A DNA stretch of 35,436 nt from positions 926,906-962,341 of the forward strand of contig BFEA01000454.1 of the NCBI GenBank assembly GCA_003427395.1, in the 5' to 3' direction. The notes beneath the pieces were generated by a model. It searched no databases. It had not been told where the DNA came from and saw only the letters and a list, made by a program, of their open reading frames with translations. A program made the translations under genes and the position numbers. Below, in pieces: positions 1 to 10,102 of the stretch (the stretch's first letter is position 1; the number at the start of each line of letters is the position of its first letter). This stretch comes from Chara braunii (lineage: Eukaryota > Streptophyta > Charophyceae > Charales > Characeae).

Positions 1-68
1 TGAATATATTAAGGACCTGGCTTGAAGTAGGAAGAACGGCGGCGAGGCTTGGACCAGCCTTCGACCAG

Positions 69-240
69 GGCCAGGTCCCACGACAGTAAAGAGGATTGGA
101 TTAAGCTCCTGAATCTGGACGTGTTTTAAGCAGAGGTGCAGAAAAGCAGTTCAATCTCGATTTTCTGCACGTCTCCACAACACATGTCCTGATGCAGGCA
201 GTCAATCCAATCCTCTTTGGTAGTGGGACCTCGCCCCAGT
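69..240. mobile_element. Inverted-repeat element, family C-like
   Basis: The ends are ccaggtcccac (from 71) and gtgggacctcgcccc (to about 238). A second inverted pair inside is aagaggattggatt near 92-105 against aatccaatcctctt near 206-219. No coding capacity. The termini match those at 14612, 15064, 24967 and 27245. Confidence 0.6.
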
Positions 241-327
241 GCTCAGGTGATGCCTGCCTGACCTTCTTTCCTCCCCTACACACCCCCTTTCCTCCCTGAC
301 CGACTTGTCTTATTCTTTAGCCCTGCA

Positions 328-690
328 TTCCTGGTGCGGTTCCTGGTCTGGTTCCTGGGCTGGTTCCTGGGCTGGTTCCTGGTGCGGTTCCTGGTCTGGT
401 TCCTGGTCTGGTTCCTGGTCTGGTTCCTGGTCTGGTTCCTGGTGCGGTTCCTGGTCTGGTTCCTGGGCTGGTTCCTGGGCTGGTTCCTGGTGCGGTTCCT
501 GGTCTGGTTCCTGGTCTGGTTCCCGGTCTGGTTCCTGGTGCGGTTCCTGGTCTGGTTCCTGGTCTGGTTCCTGGTCTGGTTCCTGGTGCGGTTCCTGGTC
601 TGGTTCCTGGTCTGGTTCCTGGTCTGGTTCCTGGTCTGGTTCCTGGTCTGGTTCCTGGTCTGGTTCCTGGTCTGGTTCCTGGTCTGGTTG
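328..690. repeat. 12-bp minisatellite, about 30 units
   Basis: The unit is ttcctggtctgg, with variants ttcctggtgcgg and ttcctgggctgg. Because 12 is a multiple of 3, all frames stay open on both strands, producing artefact proteins such as (SGSW)n. The variants show order: read as C (gtgcgg), S (gtctgg) and A (ggctgg), the array is CSAA-CSSSS-CSAA-CSSS-CSSS followed by C and eight S. Confidence 0.95.
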
Positions 691-758
691 AGGATGACGA
701 AGGGAGACTTCAGTGTTGACGCGGTGCACGAGTGGCTGGCGTGGCATGGACTCCCGTC

Positions 759-856
759 TTCACCGGAATAGAACGCCCGGTCATTATAGTAGCTGTATTT
801 GGTGCAGCTTTCAGTCCAGATACGGCAATAATTACCGGACGTTCTAGTCTGGTGAA
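759..856. mobile_element. Hairpin (foldback) element H, diverged copy
   Basis: The left arm ttcaccggaatagaacg..ccggtcattatag pairs with the right arm aattaccggacgttct..ctggtgaa around a loop containing tttggtgcagctttcagtc. It shares the loop and arm words with 12131-12286 and 33384-33504. Confidence 0.65.
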
Positions 857-1017
857 CAGGGTAGGTTTCAGTCGCTGACAGCCCTCAAATGTGTCTGGAG
901 TCCAAATCGTTTTTTTTTTCGTTTTCTGACAGAGATTCGAACTCTTTCGTGACCGTACGTTCTTTTATTATAATTCACCAAGATAGAAGGCCCAACTAAA
1001 AGGCCGGCGGGGGGGCC

Positions 1018-1073
<56 letters not shown>

Positions 1074-1387
1074 CCCATGTTGGGTCGGTTATGTGTGCTT
1101 GGGATCTGACTGTTTCGGGCGGGGAAAGAAGAAAAAAAAATTCGCCGACCTCTGGGATACCGACGTGCTACCTACCAATTGTCTTCCGGGGAAGGCCGCA
1201 TGCATTTCGATTTGCATACGTGTTTACGTGTCAGCTGTCAATATGTACGCAGATAACTTGAGGTGTTAGCCGTCAGTATGCATGCATGCATGGGTGCATG
1301 CATCTTGACGGCGGATTTAGCATCATATTATTAATTTTTTATTTTTATTTTTTAAAGGAGAAATTTTATTCCAAAATCATGTCATGA
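857..1387. other. Non-coding stretch with (GA)n and ATGC repeats
   Basis: It contains a poly-T near 910, a pure (GA)n microsatellite at about 1019-1071, an A run near 1130 and an alternating atgcatgc palindromic patch at about 1280-1302. No gene seen. Confidence 0.7.
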
Positions 1388-1455
1388 GGCCGGGGACCTC
1401 ACAATTCAACCCGGAGTTATCCCGGCAGCATCAGCCTAGCTTATGAAGTCTTCCA
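1388..1455 (+). mobile_element. SINE-like fragment
   Basis: It reads ggggacctcacaattcaacccgg, then cccggcagcatcagcctagctt. The same string of words occurs at 5124-5180 (gacctgaggatcgcacaattcgacccgagg..gacagcatcagccagcttag), which is preceded there by a tRNA-like A box. The A box is missing here. Confidence 0.5.
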
Positions 1456-2141
1456 GCCTGCAATCACTCTTACCACTACCAATGCAATGCTGCTAAAAGG
1501 CGCAGACAATGGAACCAAGTCTGCGCGGTCCCCTAAAATACCTCGAAGGTATAATAGGGGATCAACACAAGAGATCCCTACAACAACACCATTCCTCTAT
1601 TGCATGAGTCTAAAGTCAAGCTTAGTCCCCACCCCATCCTCCTCTGTTTCCCTTCTTCTGGGGCAAGCTCTGCCGTACCTAGATTCTGAGTTCTTGGCCG
1701 TGGGTTGATTCTTTTCCCCTTTTTTTGTTTGTTCTCAGAGCCTCGGAGGAATTTCGGTTGGGATGCTCTACTTGTCGAGGTGATAAAAGCATCCCCCTAA
1801 GTAGGCGTCCCGGTGCGAAGGCTCCAGTCTATTGGTGGGGAGCTGCACCTGGTGTGTCCTCAGGTACTCTATACTAGTCTATAGACAGTTCTCATCGAAC
1901 AGTCGCAGGCAAATGGGAAATGGGACATCGTGGGAAATGGGACATCGTGGCTGACAGACTGTGAAGTAAAGTTTGCCTGCCCGTGGTGAGGGAGGAGGAC
2001 AGCAAGCAAAGAGCTGCTCAGTGGTTGTTGTTGATTCTATAAGAGGTATATATCGGAGTTTCACCGACTCGTTGGGAGTGGGTCACACTCCACTACACAA
2101 CACTTTGCATGCATTTGGAATCGTTCTTGACCAGGTGCATC
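1456..2141. other. Non-coding stretch, no gene seen
   Basis: It includes a short tandem copy of gggaaatgggacatcgt near 1913-1947, and the phrase tggggagctgcacctg near 1837 that recurs near 24947. Open frames are short and have no recognisable family. Confidence 0.6.
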
Positions 2142-2220
2142 GTCATAAAGAACTGCCCAGTGAACCATAGGCAGGGAGGGGAAATTGGACGAAATGCGAA
2201 GGGCTGTGACAGACTGTTTA
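2142..2220 (+). repeat. Dispersed repeat E, copy 1
   Basis: About 79 bp. The words aactgccc, gtgaacc, taggcag and gggctgtgacagactgttt recur in the same order on the minus strand at 11690-11768, so this is a dispersed element with at least two copies in the window. Confidence 0.65.
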
Positions 2221-2615
2221 TACATTGTGAACTAGAGCTGCACCGTAAACCAGAGAGGGAGAGGGAGAAAATGACATATGCATACGTATAAAAGGACATA
2301 GTACATACACACATATCTCCTACCAGGCCTCACAACCCCACTATAGGCTAGATTACAGAATTGTGCCACCTTGCTCCGCCTATGAGGGGCGTTGAGGGTC
2401 ACTGAATGGTCACTGATTTACGACCACCTTTAGCGCGACGAGGGATGAGTCACGGGGTATCCCCCATTCCTAATACCTCGTACGGAATCGGACTCCTTAT
2501 CCCACATGTGTCACCTACAGGCTCCCACAAATAGAGCCTCATATGCAACGTACAAAATTAGCAATCACTAGGGACCTGATGCCCTTACTGTTTGCTGGAG
2601 TCTCACTGACTCATC
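2221..2615. other. Non-coding stretch, no gene seen
   Basis: No conserved reading frame, RNA or repeat was recognised. Confidence 0.5.
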
Positions 2616-2752
2616 TGAGCTGATGGATTGATGGTTTGAATGATGGATTGGATCGAGTGATTGGATCTGATTGATTGATTGATTGACTGATTGATTGATT
2701 GATTGATGGATTGATTGATGGACCGGTCAATCTATTGATGGATGGATTGATG

Positions 2753-2791
<39 letters not shown>

Positions 2792-2860
2792 GGTTAGAAG
2801 CTGAGTGGTTGGGTGATTGATGGATTGATCAATTGATGTATTGTGGAGTGATAGACGTGC
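2616..2860. repeat. GATT/GATGG microsatellite
   Basis: Irregular array of gatt and gatgg units, purest at about 2662-2705 and 2755-2790. Confidence 0.9.
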
Positions 2861-4265
2861 TTCTGCTGGTGATCGGTCGGTTTGTTCATGTTGAATTGAT
2901 GGGTTAACGGATTTGTTGATTGGTTATATTTTGAACGTCCGATTATGAATCGTTGCAGTGGGGGATTTGTTGCACTAATTAAAGAGCAATATTTGTTGTT
3001 CACTACGATGAACTTAAGAACTAGTGAGTGATTTCCCACTAGCTGCGCTAATTGAGGAGCAATGTTTGTCGCTTATTATGAAGTAATGCAAACTAATTTG
3101 TGTTTGTTCCAAAACTTCTCAACAACTGTCTGCAAGGGTTCACTTTTTTTTTCTAAGCACAACATTTCTTTTACTCGCTTTGGCTCTCTTGCTCTCATAG
3201 CAAAAATGAACATAAAAAAAAAGAAGAAGAAAAGACATATGAGAGTTTACATCAACGCCCCCCAACCCCCACCTTCTGTACCGCCCCCGGGTTTTTGTTG
3301 TAAGATGTGGTGGCCCTAAGGTCCTCGCTGCACTACTCGCCAAATGTGCATTGAATGTGTTTTCCACTAGAACATAGAAAGATGTACCATCATATTTTGT
3401 CTTTTGTGCTTGTGACGAGTAGTGGATCGAGGCCCTAATAGCCAGAGGGCAGTGATCGCCGGTTTTTTTTTTTTTGTCTTTTTCTGAAGGGTGATGGACT
3501 CTGTTTTTGATGGGAGGGAGAGAGAAAGAGCAATGCCATGCACACAAAATTATCTTCTTTCGCTGAACACTGAACAGAATGCTCCTAGTCGTATCCTTTA
3601 TGTCCCTGGACCGCATTATGGTTTCTGTACACTCACGATGATGGGGTGTATCTTTGAGGAGTAAGAAGTTAGCAGCGTTTGTCCCACTGATTCAGAACCT
3701 GACAGCTGAATTAGGGGATAATAGGGATATTCATCTGGATGTGCAGCGAGTATCAGACTCACTAAACAGCGAAGCTAAAGGCGTGCTTGTGTGCGTGGCA
3801 GGGAAGATCGGGCACACACACACGTGTACCTCTGTTGTCAGACTGCAACGGTGTGTGTGAAGTGGATTGCCATAGCCGGACGCCCATTGGCGGCCCCAAC
3901 CCTGCACCCTGAACCACTAGGGCAAGGGGGAACACACAATATGATCCCCTTAGCTGGGAGAGGTAGGTATGCTTGCAGGGGTCCCCTCTATATTGCCTTA
4001 GGCGTAGGGGTAGGTAGTGAAAGGCGAAAAAAGAATTTGAGAAAAGAGAAGAGAATTTCAAAGTGGATTGGGCATAATATGCCTCCATGCGAGTCGTAGC
4101 TGCTTTCTTATTTTTACCTGTTCTTTTTGTGTGTGTGTGATTTCGGTGGACCACGAATCAGATATTGAAGTGATCAGAACCGATACAACACTTGATCCTG
4201 GTACAGGGACAGATCGTGCACCTGGTCGCCATCACGTCCAGGTGGATTCTGACAGCAGATATATG
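2861..4265. other. Non-coding stretch, no gene seen
   Basis: A/T-rich to mixed sequence with an A/G run near 3215 and a poly-T near 3463. Open frames on both strands overlap and show no recognisable domain. Confidence 0.5.
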
Positions 4266-4440
4266 GGATCACTCAGTTGGTACACCCCTGGTATTTTAGG
4301 ACACCATGATCTAGGATTGCTATATAATATATATATATATATAGTAGTAACTAACTGGCCTAAAGTAGCTCAGTTGGTGCACCCCTGAACTCTTGAAATA
4401 AAGACCTGAGTTTGAACTCCACTGGAAACGGATGATTAAA
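4266..4440 (+). mobile_element. tRNA-derived SINE-like element
   Basis: An A-box-like tagctcagttggtgcacc (from about 4367) is followed about 35 bases later by a B-box-like gagtttgaactcc. Just upstream, cactcagttggtacacccctgg (4271-4292) looks like a second truncated head. The spacing and boxes match tRNA-derived RNA polymerase III promoters; the rest does not fold as a normal tRNA. Related copies lie at 5088, 9470 (minus) and 12285. Confidence 0.6.
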
Positions 4441-4971
4441 ATACTAGAATGGTCAGTTTGACGATGATATCTCAAGGCTGTCACTCGATTTTACTCAGGA
4501 AAGATGAAAGATGGACGATTAAGGTTGTGTTTTTTTGGGGGGGGGCGGGGTAAGACTCTTTGAAAGATAGGATAAGTCCTTTTTAAGATAGGATAGCCTT
4601 TCAGGCCTTTTCTTCAATTATCACTATCGTATTAGAGGGATCCCCATAGCAGCCAGCCCGAGTTCAGGCCTCCAAGGAGGGAACATTCAGGGGCTCCACC
4701 CGACCTGGGGGTGGGCTGTACCGGCCAGGGGTCAGCTGTTAGCATCAGGACCGAGGTTCTTCCGTGGGCCAGTCACTGTGCCTCCCCTCCAGTCCCCTCC
4801 CCTTACAAACATCAGCAGTCTCTGCTCAATGCCGCTCGGGGGGACCAACGGCCTATCTCTAGGTGGTGGGTGCCAACCTTGGCCAGGGAAGAGCATGAGG
4901 CCAATGGGGATAGAACTGAAGAGCTCTTGAATGCCACTTGTGTGCCTTATGAAGAGAGACGAGCCTAGCGT
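4441..4971. other. Non-coding stretch with G run
   Basis: A G-rich run lies near 4537-4551, and a repeated tttaagataggata-like phrase near 4560-4600. The open frame at 4711-4968 has no recognisable product. Confidence 0.45.
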
Positions 4972-5087
4972 AGGGCATACTCACGCTGGCACTTTTTCAC
5001 TTAGGAGGTGATTGTGGCCAGATGCATCTTTGCCCGGCAGTAATTGCGGTCAGATACACACGGGTAAGTTCTAGTGTGAGTACACCC
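4972..5087. mobile_element. Short inverted-repeat element, family D
   Basis: The left end is tagggcatactcacgctgg, the right end ctagtgtgagtacaccct. The interior carries tgtggccagatgcatc and attgcggtcagatacac, the family's inner signature, shared with 9992, 12709 and 13276. Confidence 0.65.
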
Positions 5088-5210
5088 TCAGTTGGTACAC
5101 CCATGAACTGTTGAGATACGGACCTGAGGATCGCACAATTCGACCCGAGGTACTGACAGCATCAGCCAGCTTAGCGTTCAGCCGGACCTGAGTTCTAATT
5201 CTGGTAGACC
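5088..5210 (+). mobile_element. SINE-like element, tRNA-related head
   Basis: ctcagttggtacacccatga resembles an A box. After ttgagatacggacctgagg come attcgacccgagg and gcatcagccagctt, then a second gacctgagttctaattc. It directly abuts the family D element. Confidence 0.5.
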
Positions 5211-5272
5211 TTGATGAATGGAATTAAATCATTCCGAAGATGAAAAAAAAAAAAAAGGACTCATCCAAAAAG

Positions 5273-5296
5273 NNNNNNNNNNNNNNNNNNNNNNNN
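5273..5296. other. Assembly gap (24 N)
   Basis: Run of N. Confidence 1.
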
Positions 5297-5887
5297 AAGG
5301 GAGTGGTAAGGAGGGGAAAGGGGAGACTGGTGGCAATTCTACTCTGGGATTTTCCTACTAGATGTATCTGACTGGAAAGTGGGCCCACATTCCTGATTTG
5401 GGTATCCTCTTCAGATATCGTCATCGAAGTGAATGGCCCCAGGTAGTTCAGAGTTATTTTCCTTATCTTATTCCCTCAGGATTCGAGCTCAGTTGATGGG
5501 TGTAGGGGTTGGGTGAGTGTATCTTTGCTTCGTGTTTTTTTTTGTTTGAACTTTGAAGTGTAGATCTGAGGTAGGGTTGGCAAGACGTTTTTCTATGGAT
5601 CAATTTCTGCGTTCTTTGGGGAGCAATGGGGACTGGGAATCACTCAGCATATACTAGTCTTTGGTACTAGGCCTTTTTCGGCTGAATCAGGCTTTGATGA
5701 TTTTTGCAGTGTGCATGCGCGGAAACTGTTAGTGTGAGCATGCGCTGAAAAACTGACATTTTTCACTTGCTCAACATGAATCCCCTGGCTCGGGGGTCCC
5801 ACGAGCAGGGGTTTTGAGGAAGTCTTATAGAGTATTTTTCAACGTGGCCGCATCGCCCCAGTGAGATGTTTGGATCAGATGGCAGGT
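5297..5887. other. Non-coding stretch, no gene seen
   Basis: It includes a short pair gcatgcgc..gagcatgcgc near 5713-5745 that may be a decayed inverted-repeat element. No gene recognised. Confidence 0.45.
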
Positions 5888-6216
5888 TACCGTACCGGAT
5901 CCTTGTACATTTGCGGGACCCGGTTCGTAACCAAGTCTAAGCCCCTGGTAGTCGGGCTTAGGGTAGGAAACTCGTACATTTGCGCATGGCTGGTACCGGA
6001 TCCTTGTCCATCTGCCGGCTGGCAGGTACGGGATATTTGTTAATTTGCTGGTTCGTTACCAAGCCTAAGCCCCTGGTAGAGGGGCTTAGGGTAGGAAACT
6101 CATACATTTGCGCATGGCTGGTACCAGATCCTTGTACATTTGCCGGACCGGTCTGTAACCAAGTCTAAGCCCCTGTTAGTGGGGCGTAGGGTTGGAATCT
6201 CGTAAATTTGCGCTGA
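5888..6216. repeat. Tandem repeat, about 100-128 bp, three copies
   Basis: gtaccggatccttgtac starts near 5892, 5993 and 6121 (with substitutions). Each copy carries aaccaagtctaagcccc or a variant, then gggcttagggtaggaaactc and acatttgcgc. The first period is about 101 and the second about 128. Confidence 0.85.
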
Positions 6217-6825
6217 AGTTTTTTTGTCAGGGCACGTGGTGCAGCAGATGGGTGAAGACAATAGAGAGTCAAACCTGACCATTGCCCTGTGCTAGCTGGG
6301 GCGTGGCAAGGGCCGAAGTTGTTGCATTAGGCTGCGTCCGCAGGATGAACCCTCCGATTGCTGGAGAGAGGTTGCCCTGATCAAGATCCGTGCAGGTTGG
6401 TGCATTGTTGATGGACTCGTCTACGTGGGATAGAAGAACTCAAAAAGTTTCTTCGAATTATCTTGCCAAGGCATTCCACCAGTTGAGCTGGCGACTTTCA
6501 GTGTTCTACAAATGCTCAGTGGAACAAATACAAGATAACATGGTGGTTGTTGAAACAGCCTGAGGGCTGAAAACTCGATTCATTTGTTATAACTTTGAAA
6601 CATGAACTGGAAGGAGGAAAAGGGAAGATCGGAGATTAATTCAATTTTGGAGTAGAAAATGTAGAAACATCCAAATGGACAAAGATTCAGTGCAGCTGCA
6701 TTGTGATTGCCTGATCCGGTGTGTCACAATTCACAATGAGCCGGCATAACAATCGCATGAAAATCTCTGGACTTGCTCAAGTAGCCGAAGGGGTTTTGGT
6801 GATAAGTACATAATTTGGTCTCAGA
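6217..6825. other. Non-coding stretch, no gene seen
   Basis: No recognisable gene or repeat. Confidence 0.45.
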
Positions 6826-6904
6826 CTGTTTACCTTGGATAGAGAACACGAACTGTTTGCCTCGGAGAGAACACGACCTGTTTGCCTTGGAGAGAACACG
6901 ACCT
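6826..6904. repeat. Short tandem repeat, about 26 bp, three copies
   Basis: ctgtttgccttggagagaac recurs at about 6826, 6853 and 6878 with minor changes. Confidence 0.85.
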
Positions 6905-7730
6905 GCAGCAAATAGGCTGTACAGGCTGTTGTCAGGTCACTACGACGATCACATTGTTGATGAATACGTTGCTGGTGATGTCTGCTCATATCAGCACCCC
7001 TAGCGTTAACTCACACAGTTAAAGAAAAGAAAAAAAAAGAAAGGGAAAAAAGAAACGAGTCACGAATATGACCAGGGTCAAATGCGCTAGAAGTTGCTTC
7101 ACAAGTGGTTGCTGGGCTGTTTCTAAACTTTGCCCAAAAAAGTACACTGATACATTACTCTATCACATAAGAGGACGTTCACAGCTTCAGAATTCTTTCA
7201 AAGCTGGCTTGCTTGCTTGTTGTTTCTCTCCGTTCCTGTCCTCCATCTTGTACAAGGCTTAGCGCTCTTTGTGAGCACAGTACACTAGAAAACTACTTGT
7301 TACACTAGAAAACTACTTGTTCTCCCATCTTAGCCAAGCTCTCGTGCTGAACATCTCTCTATAATGAAACTACTTGTCCTGGATCTTAGTTGCCAAAACA
7401 TTGCTGCGCACATTCCACTAGAAAACTACTGTAAGGGTATGAATGTGGATGAGTTTTGATGGGAGTAAGTACTCAGCCACATTTATGAAATGGGACAACT
7501 CCCGGAATCGCCTCTGCCAAGGAATGCCCGGGTCCAGGCTCCACTTGTGCAGAGAGAGCAGCCAGAGAGAGGAGTACTGGAGGGAGGTGCTCACGTCACT
7601 CCCCGCAGTAGGCCACACTGGCTCTCAAAGGGGAGGAAAAAGAAAAAGAGTACTGAAGTTTGGACCATTGATGACAGATATTGATGGCCGGTATCTCGTA
7701 ACCCATGCGAGTGGGATCTTGTCCTGCGGA
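6905..7730. other. Non-coding stretch with small tandem copy
   Basis: tacactagaaaactacttgt occurs twice in a row near 7281-7320, and a related cactagaaaactact lies near 7413-7428. An A/G run lies near 7021-7055. No gene recognised. Confidence 0.5.
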
Positions 7731-7934
7731 TTTGAACCACCAGACTCACTACGTTTCCTCGCTATGAAATCAAACTTGTGGCTTGCATACTGGTGCAACT
7801 TTTGAGGCTGGGCTGCCAGAGCAAAGTGGCTGGCGACACCAGCCAAAAGGAGGCCTGAGCCGGCTCGCTTTTCTTTTCGTGTTCATATCATGTCGAACCT
7901 CGGAGAAAAGTGCGTCAGAAGTACTGGTGGTTTA
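7731..7934. mobile_element. Short inverted-repeat element, family B
   Basis: It runs from tttgaaccaccag to gtactggtggttta. The interior has agtggctggcgacaccagcc and aaaggaggcctg, the family signature also seen at 18374, 26679 and 28397. No coding capacity. Confidence 0.6.
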
Positions 7935-8697
7935 ATGGGCCAGGCTGCCTGGTAGTAGTTGATTTTCATTGGTTGGCAGTAGAAAGCAAAATGCAGTTCT
8001 GCCTTCGAAGTTTCCAAGAGGTTATTCTGGGTGACACTGTGCTGGATTGCTTCTGATAGCCTGTGATAGATAAGACCGGATAGAGATCTCTCGTTTGGCT
8101 CTTTCTTATCGGTTGTCTAATGGGCGCGACGATAGGCTGATACTACCTCGCAACTTTATTTGTGATGATATCTTTGTTAATGGAAGAGACGATGCGGAAC
8201 ACGGTGGCAGGCCCCGGTGGCGACATGTCTCTCTCCGTCTTCAACCTGGTCGGTCGGGATTGTGGTGTCTGCCTTCGGCGCTGGGACCGGTTTGTGTTGA
8301 AAGTTGCTCTTAAACCACCAGTACCTTCCAGCTCCAGGTTCTTAGGCCCCCCCTGTCGCGAATGAAAATACAGACCCACACGGTAGCCCGATTCGTCAAC
8401 CGAGTTAACGGCTTGAAACGCGGTAGGCAATGGTTGGTTCAAATATCTTTTGAAAAAGAGAGACAAAGAGACGAAGAGAAAGCTGCTGAAAAAGTAGAAC
8501 CTGTTGTCAAAACTTGAGCGGTTGGTAGGAGGTCCTGTAAAGACATTGATTACCTTGTGGAATAAACAGGTCGATCTTCAGGCTCTTCGATATCTGACAA
8601 AGAAGAAGTTCTCTTAGTTACTGAAAGATTTCTTTTTGGATTATTCAGATGTTGAACTGGTCAGAACAGGTACTACACCTTACTTATCCAAAAAGTG
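7935..8697. other. Non-coding stretch; lone family A/B terminus at about 8314
   Basis: ttaaaccaccagtaccttcc at about 8310-8330 matches a MITE terminus, but I could not find its partner. No gene recognised. Confidence 0.45.
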
Positions 8698-8772
8698 AGA
8701 TTCCTCGATTTACATGTGTCATCCTGATGGAGGGCCCATGCTTATCTTCTCTTGTATCGTATTAATTTTCTC
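8698..8772 (-). pseudogene. Degenerate U6 snRNA-derived fragment
   Basis: On the minus strand I read AAAATTAATACGATACA, GAGAAGATAAGCATGG, GCCCTCCATCAGGATGACAC and TAAATCGAGGAAT, in U6 order with many substitutions. The 5' stem-loop is not recognisable and there is no clean A tail, so this is an older or truncated copy than those at 21189 and 26670. Confidence 0.7.
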
Positions 8773-8799
8773 TTTTGAAACAAGTCCGGCAGTGTGACA

Positions 8800-9270
8800 C
8801 TTTGGGTTTCCGAAAGGGCAAAAAAAACCTGTGGGTGACAATATTTGGGTGCGGAGTTTGAAAAGGGCAAAATATCGGTACAAATGGCTGTGGCCCGTGT
8901 GTGATTTTGTTGCCCTTTTCAAACTCAGTGCGCGAGTTTGTTGCCCTTTTCAAACCCAGTGCACGGCTTTGTTGCCCTTTTAAAACTCGGTGCGCGAGTT
9001 TGTTGCCCTTTTCGAATCGAACTCAGTGTGTCGAACTCAAGTGTGTGAGTTTGTTGCCCTTTTCAAACTCGGCGCGCAGGTTAAAAATGCTTCTGTTCAA
9101 ATTTGTTGCCCTTTTCAAACTCGGCGGGCGGGTTAAAAATGTTTTTGCTCAAATTTGTTGCCCTTTTCAAACTCGGCGCGCGGGTTAAAACTTTTGTTTA
9201 AATTTGTTTAAACTTGGCATGCGAGTTTGTTGGCCACGTGTGATTTTATTGCCCTTTCCGAACTCGGTTG
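8800..9270. repeat. Minisatellite with ttgcccttttcaaact core, partly inverted
   Basis: Between about 8905 and 9170 the unit tttgttgcccttttcaaact followed by cggcgcgcgggt-like sequence recurs with unit lengths of roughly 35-65 bases; a decayed form continues to about 9265. On the left, gtttgaaaagggcaaaa (about 8857) and ccgaaagggcaaaaa (about 8811) are the same core in reverse orientation. The core also appears alone near 25484. Confidence 0.85.
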
Positions 9271-9440
9271 TGCCACAACCGAACTTAAACCTTTTCTTTT
9301 TCTTTTCTTTTTCTCTTTTCTTCTTTTGGGGGGGACCTTTTCTTTTTCTTCTTCTTCTTGAAGTTCTTTTTATCCTCTCTTTTGTTTCCTTCTTTTTTTT
9401 CCCTCTTTTTCCTTTCTCTCTTTCAAAACATGGCGACTGC
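9271..9440. other. Pyrimidine-rich tract
   Basis: Long CT/T-rich strand around a G run near 9327; the open frames here encode only Phe/Leu/Ser-rich artefacts. Confidence 0.6.
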
Positions 9441-9590
9441 CTTGAGACATCATCATCATCAACTGACCGGTACTCGAGTAGTCTTGTATTTTACTTTCTG
9501 CTTCCAGTGGAGTTCGAACTCAGCACCTGGTCTGTATTTCATCAGCAGCTCAGGGCTGCACTAACTGAGTTATGCCAGTTGGTATCCTTC
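9441..9590 (-). mobile_element. tRNA-derived SINE-like element (minus strand)
   Basis: On the minus strand it reads ggcataactcagttagtgc (A-box-like), then about 40 bases on gctgagttcgaactccactg (B-box-like) and ggaagcagaaagtaaaatac. The part after the B box (aactccactggaa) matches the + strand element at 4367-4440. Confidence 0.6.
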
Positions 9591-9804
9591 CAATTTTAAT
9601 GGATCTCCTGAAGCACCTCTTAGGGTCAGATCCCATTGGCAAATAGGATTGTACAAAGTGCCCGAATCAGGACGAGTTCCACGCAGGGATGCAGAAAAGC
9701 AGATCAATCACAGTTTTTTGCACCTCTTCACAAACACGTTTAGATTCCGATACTGATTCCGATACTTATATTCCAATCGCTTTTGCCAGTGGGGGATCTC
9801 ACCC

Positions 9805-9938
9805 TTAGCCAAGAACGCTGAGAAAGGTACTACTTTGTAGTACTGACATTTTACTCAAATTTACTGTTCTTTTAGCCAAGAACGCCGAGAAAGGTACTAC
9901 TTTGTAGTACTGACATTTTACTCAAATTTACTGTTCTT
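9805..9938. repeat. 67-bp tandem duplication
   Basis: The unit beginning ttagccaagaacg occurs at 9805-9871 and 9872-9938 with only a t/c difference noticed. Each copy contains the palindrome-like ggtactactttgtagtact. Confidence 0.92.
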
Positions 9939-9991
9939 TTTTGTCAAATGTTGCGGTTGTTCCTTTTGTGAGTTTTTTTCTGAGGAGACCT

Positions 9992-10102
9992 TAGCTCACT
10001 CACACATCAGTTAGGGCATTACTGTCACTGGCAATTACGGTCAGACCTAGATGCATCACGTCCAGAGGGAAATGGAAACGGTCCAAGTGTGAGCATGCCC
10101 TA
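9992..10102. mobile_element. Short inverted-repeat element, family D
   Basis: The ends are tagctcactcacac and gtgtgagcatgcccta; the interior has caattacggtcagac and agatgcatcacgtcc. Confidence 0.6.

Noticed and set aside
305-771. Three long frames across the 12-bp repeat (Ser-Gly-Trp, Phe-Leu-Trp and Gln-Glu-Pro repeats)
   Set aside because: They exist only because the unit length is a multiple of three with no stop in any frame; there is no gene context.
3140-4154. Overlapping frames of 100-158 residues on both strands
   Set aside because: No domain, no splice pattern and low-complexity ends; likely chance.
8850-9270. CRISPR-like array of regular repeats
   Set aside because: The units are degenerate and of varying length without unique spacers; it is a minisatellite in a eukaryotic context.
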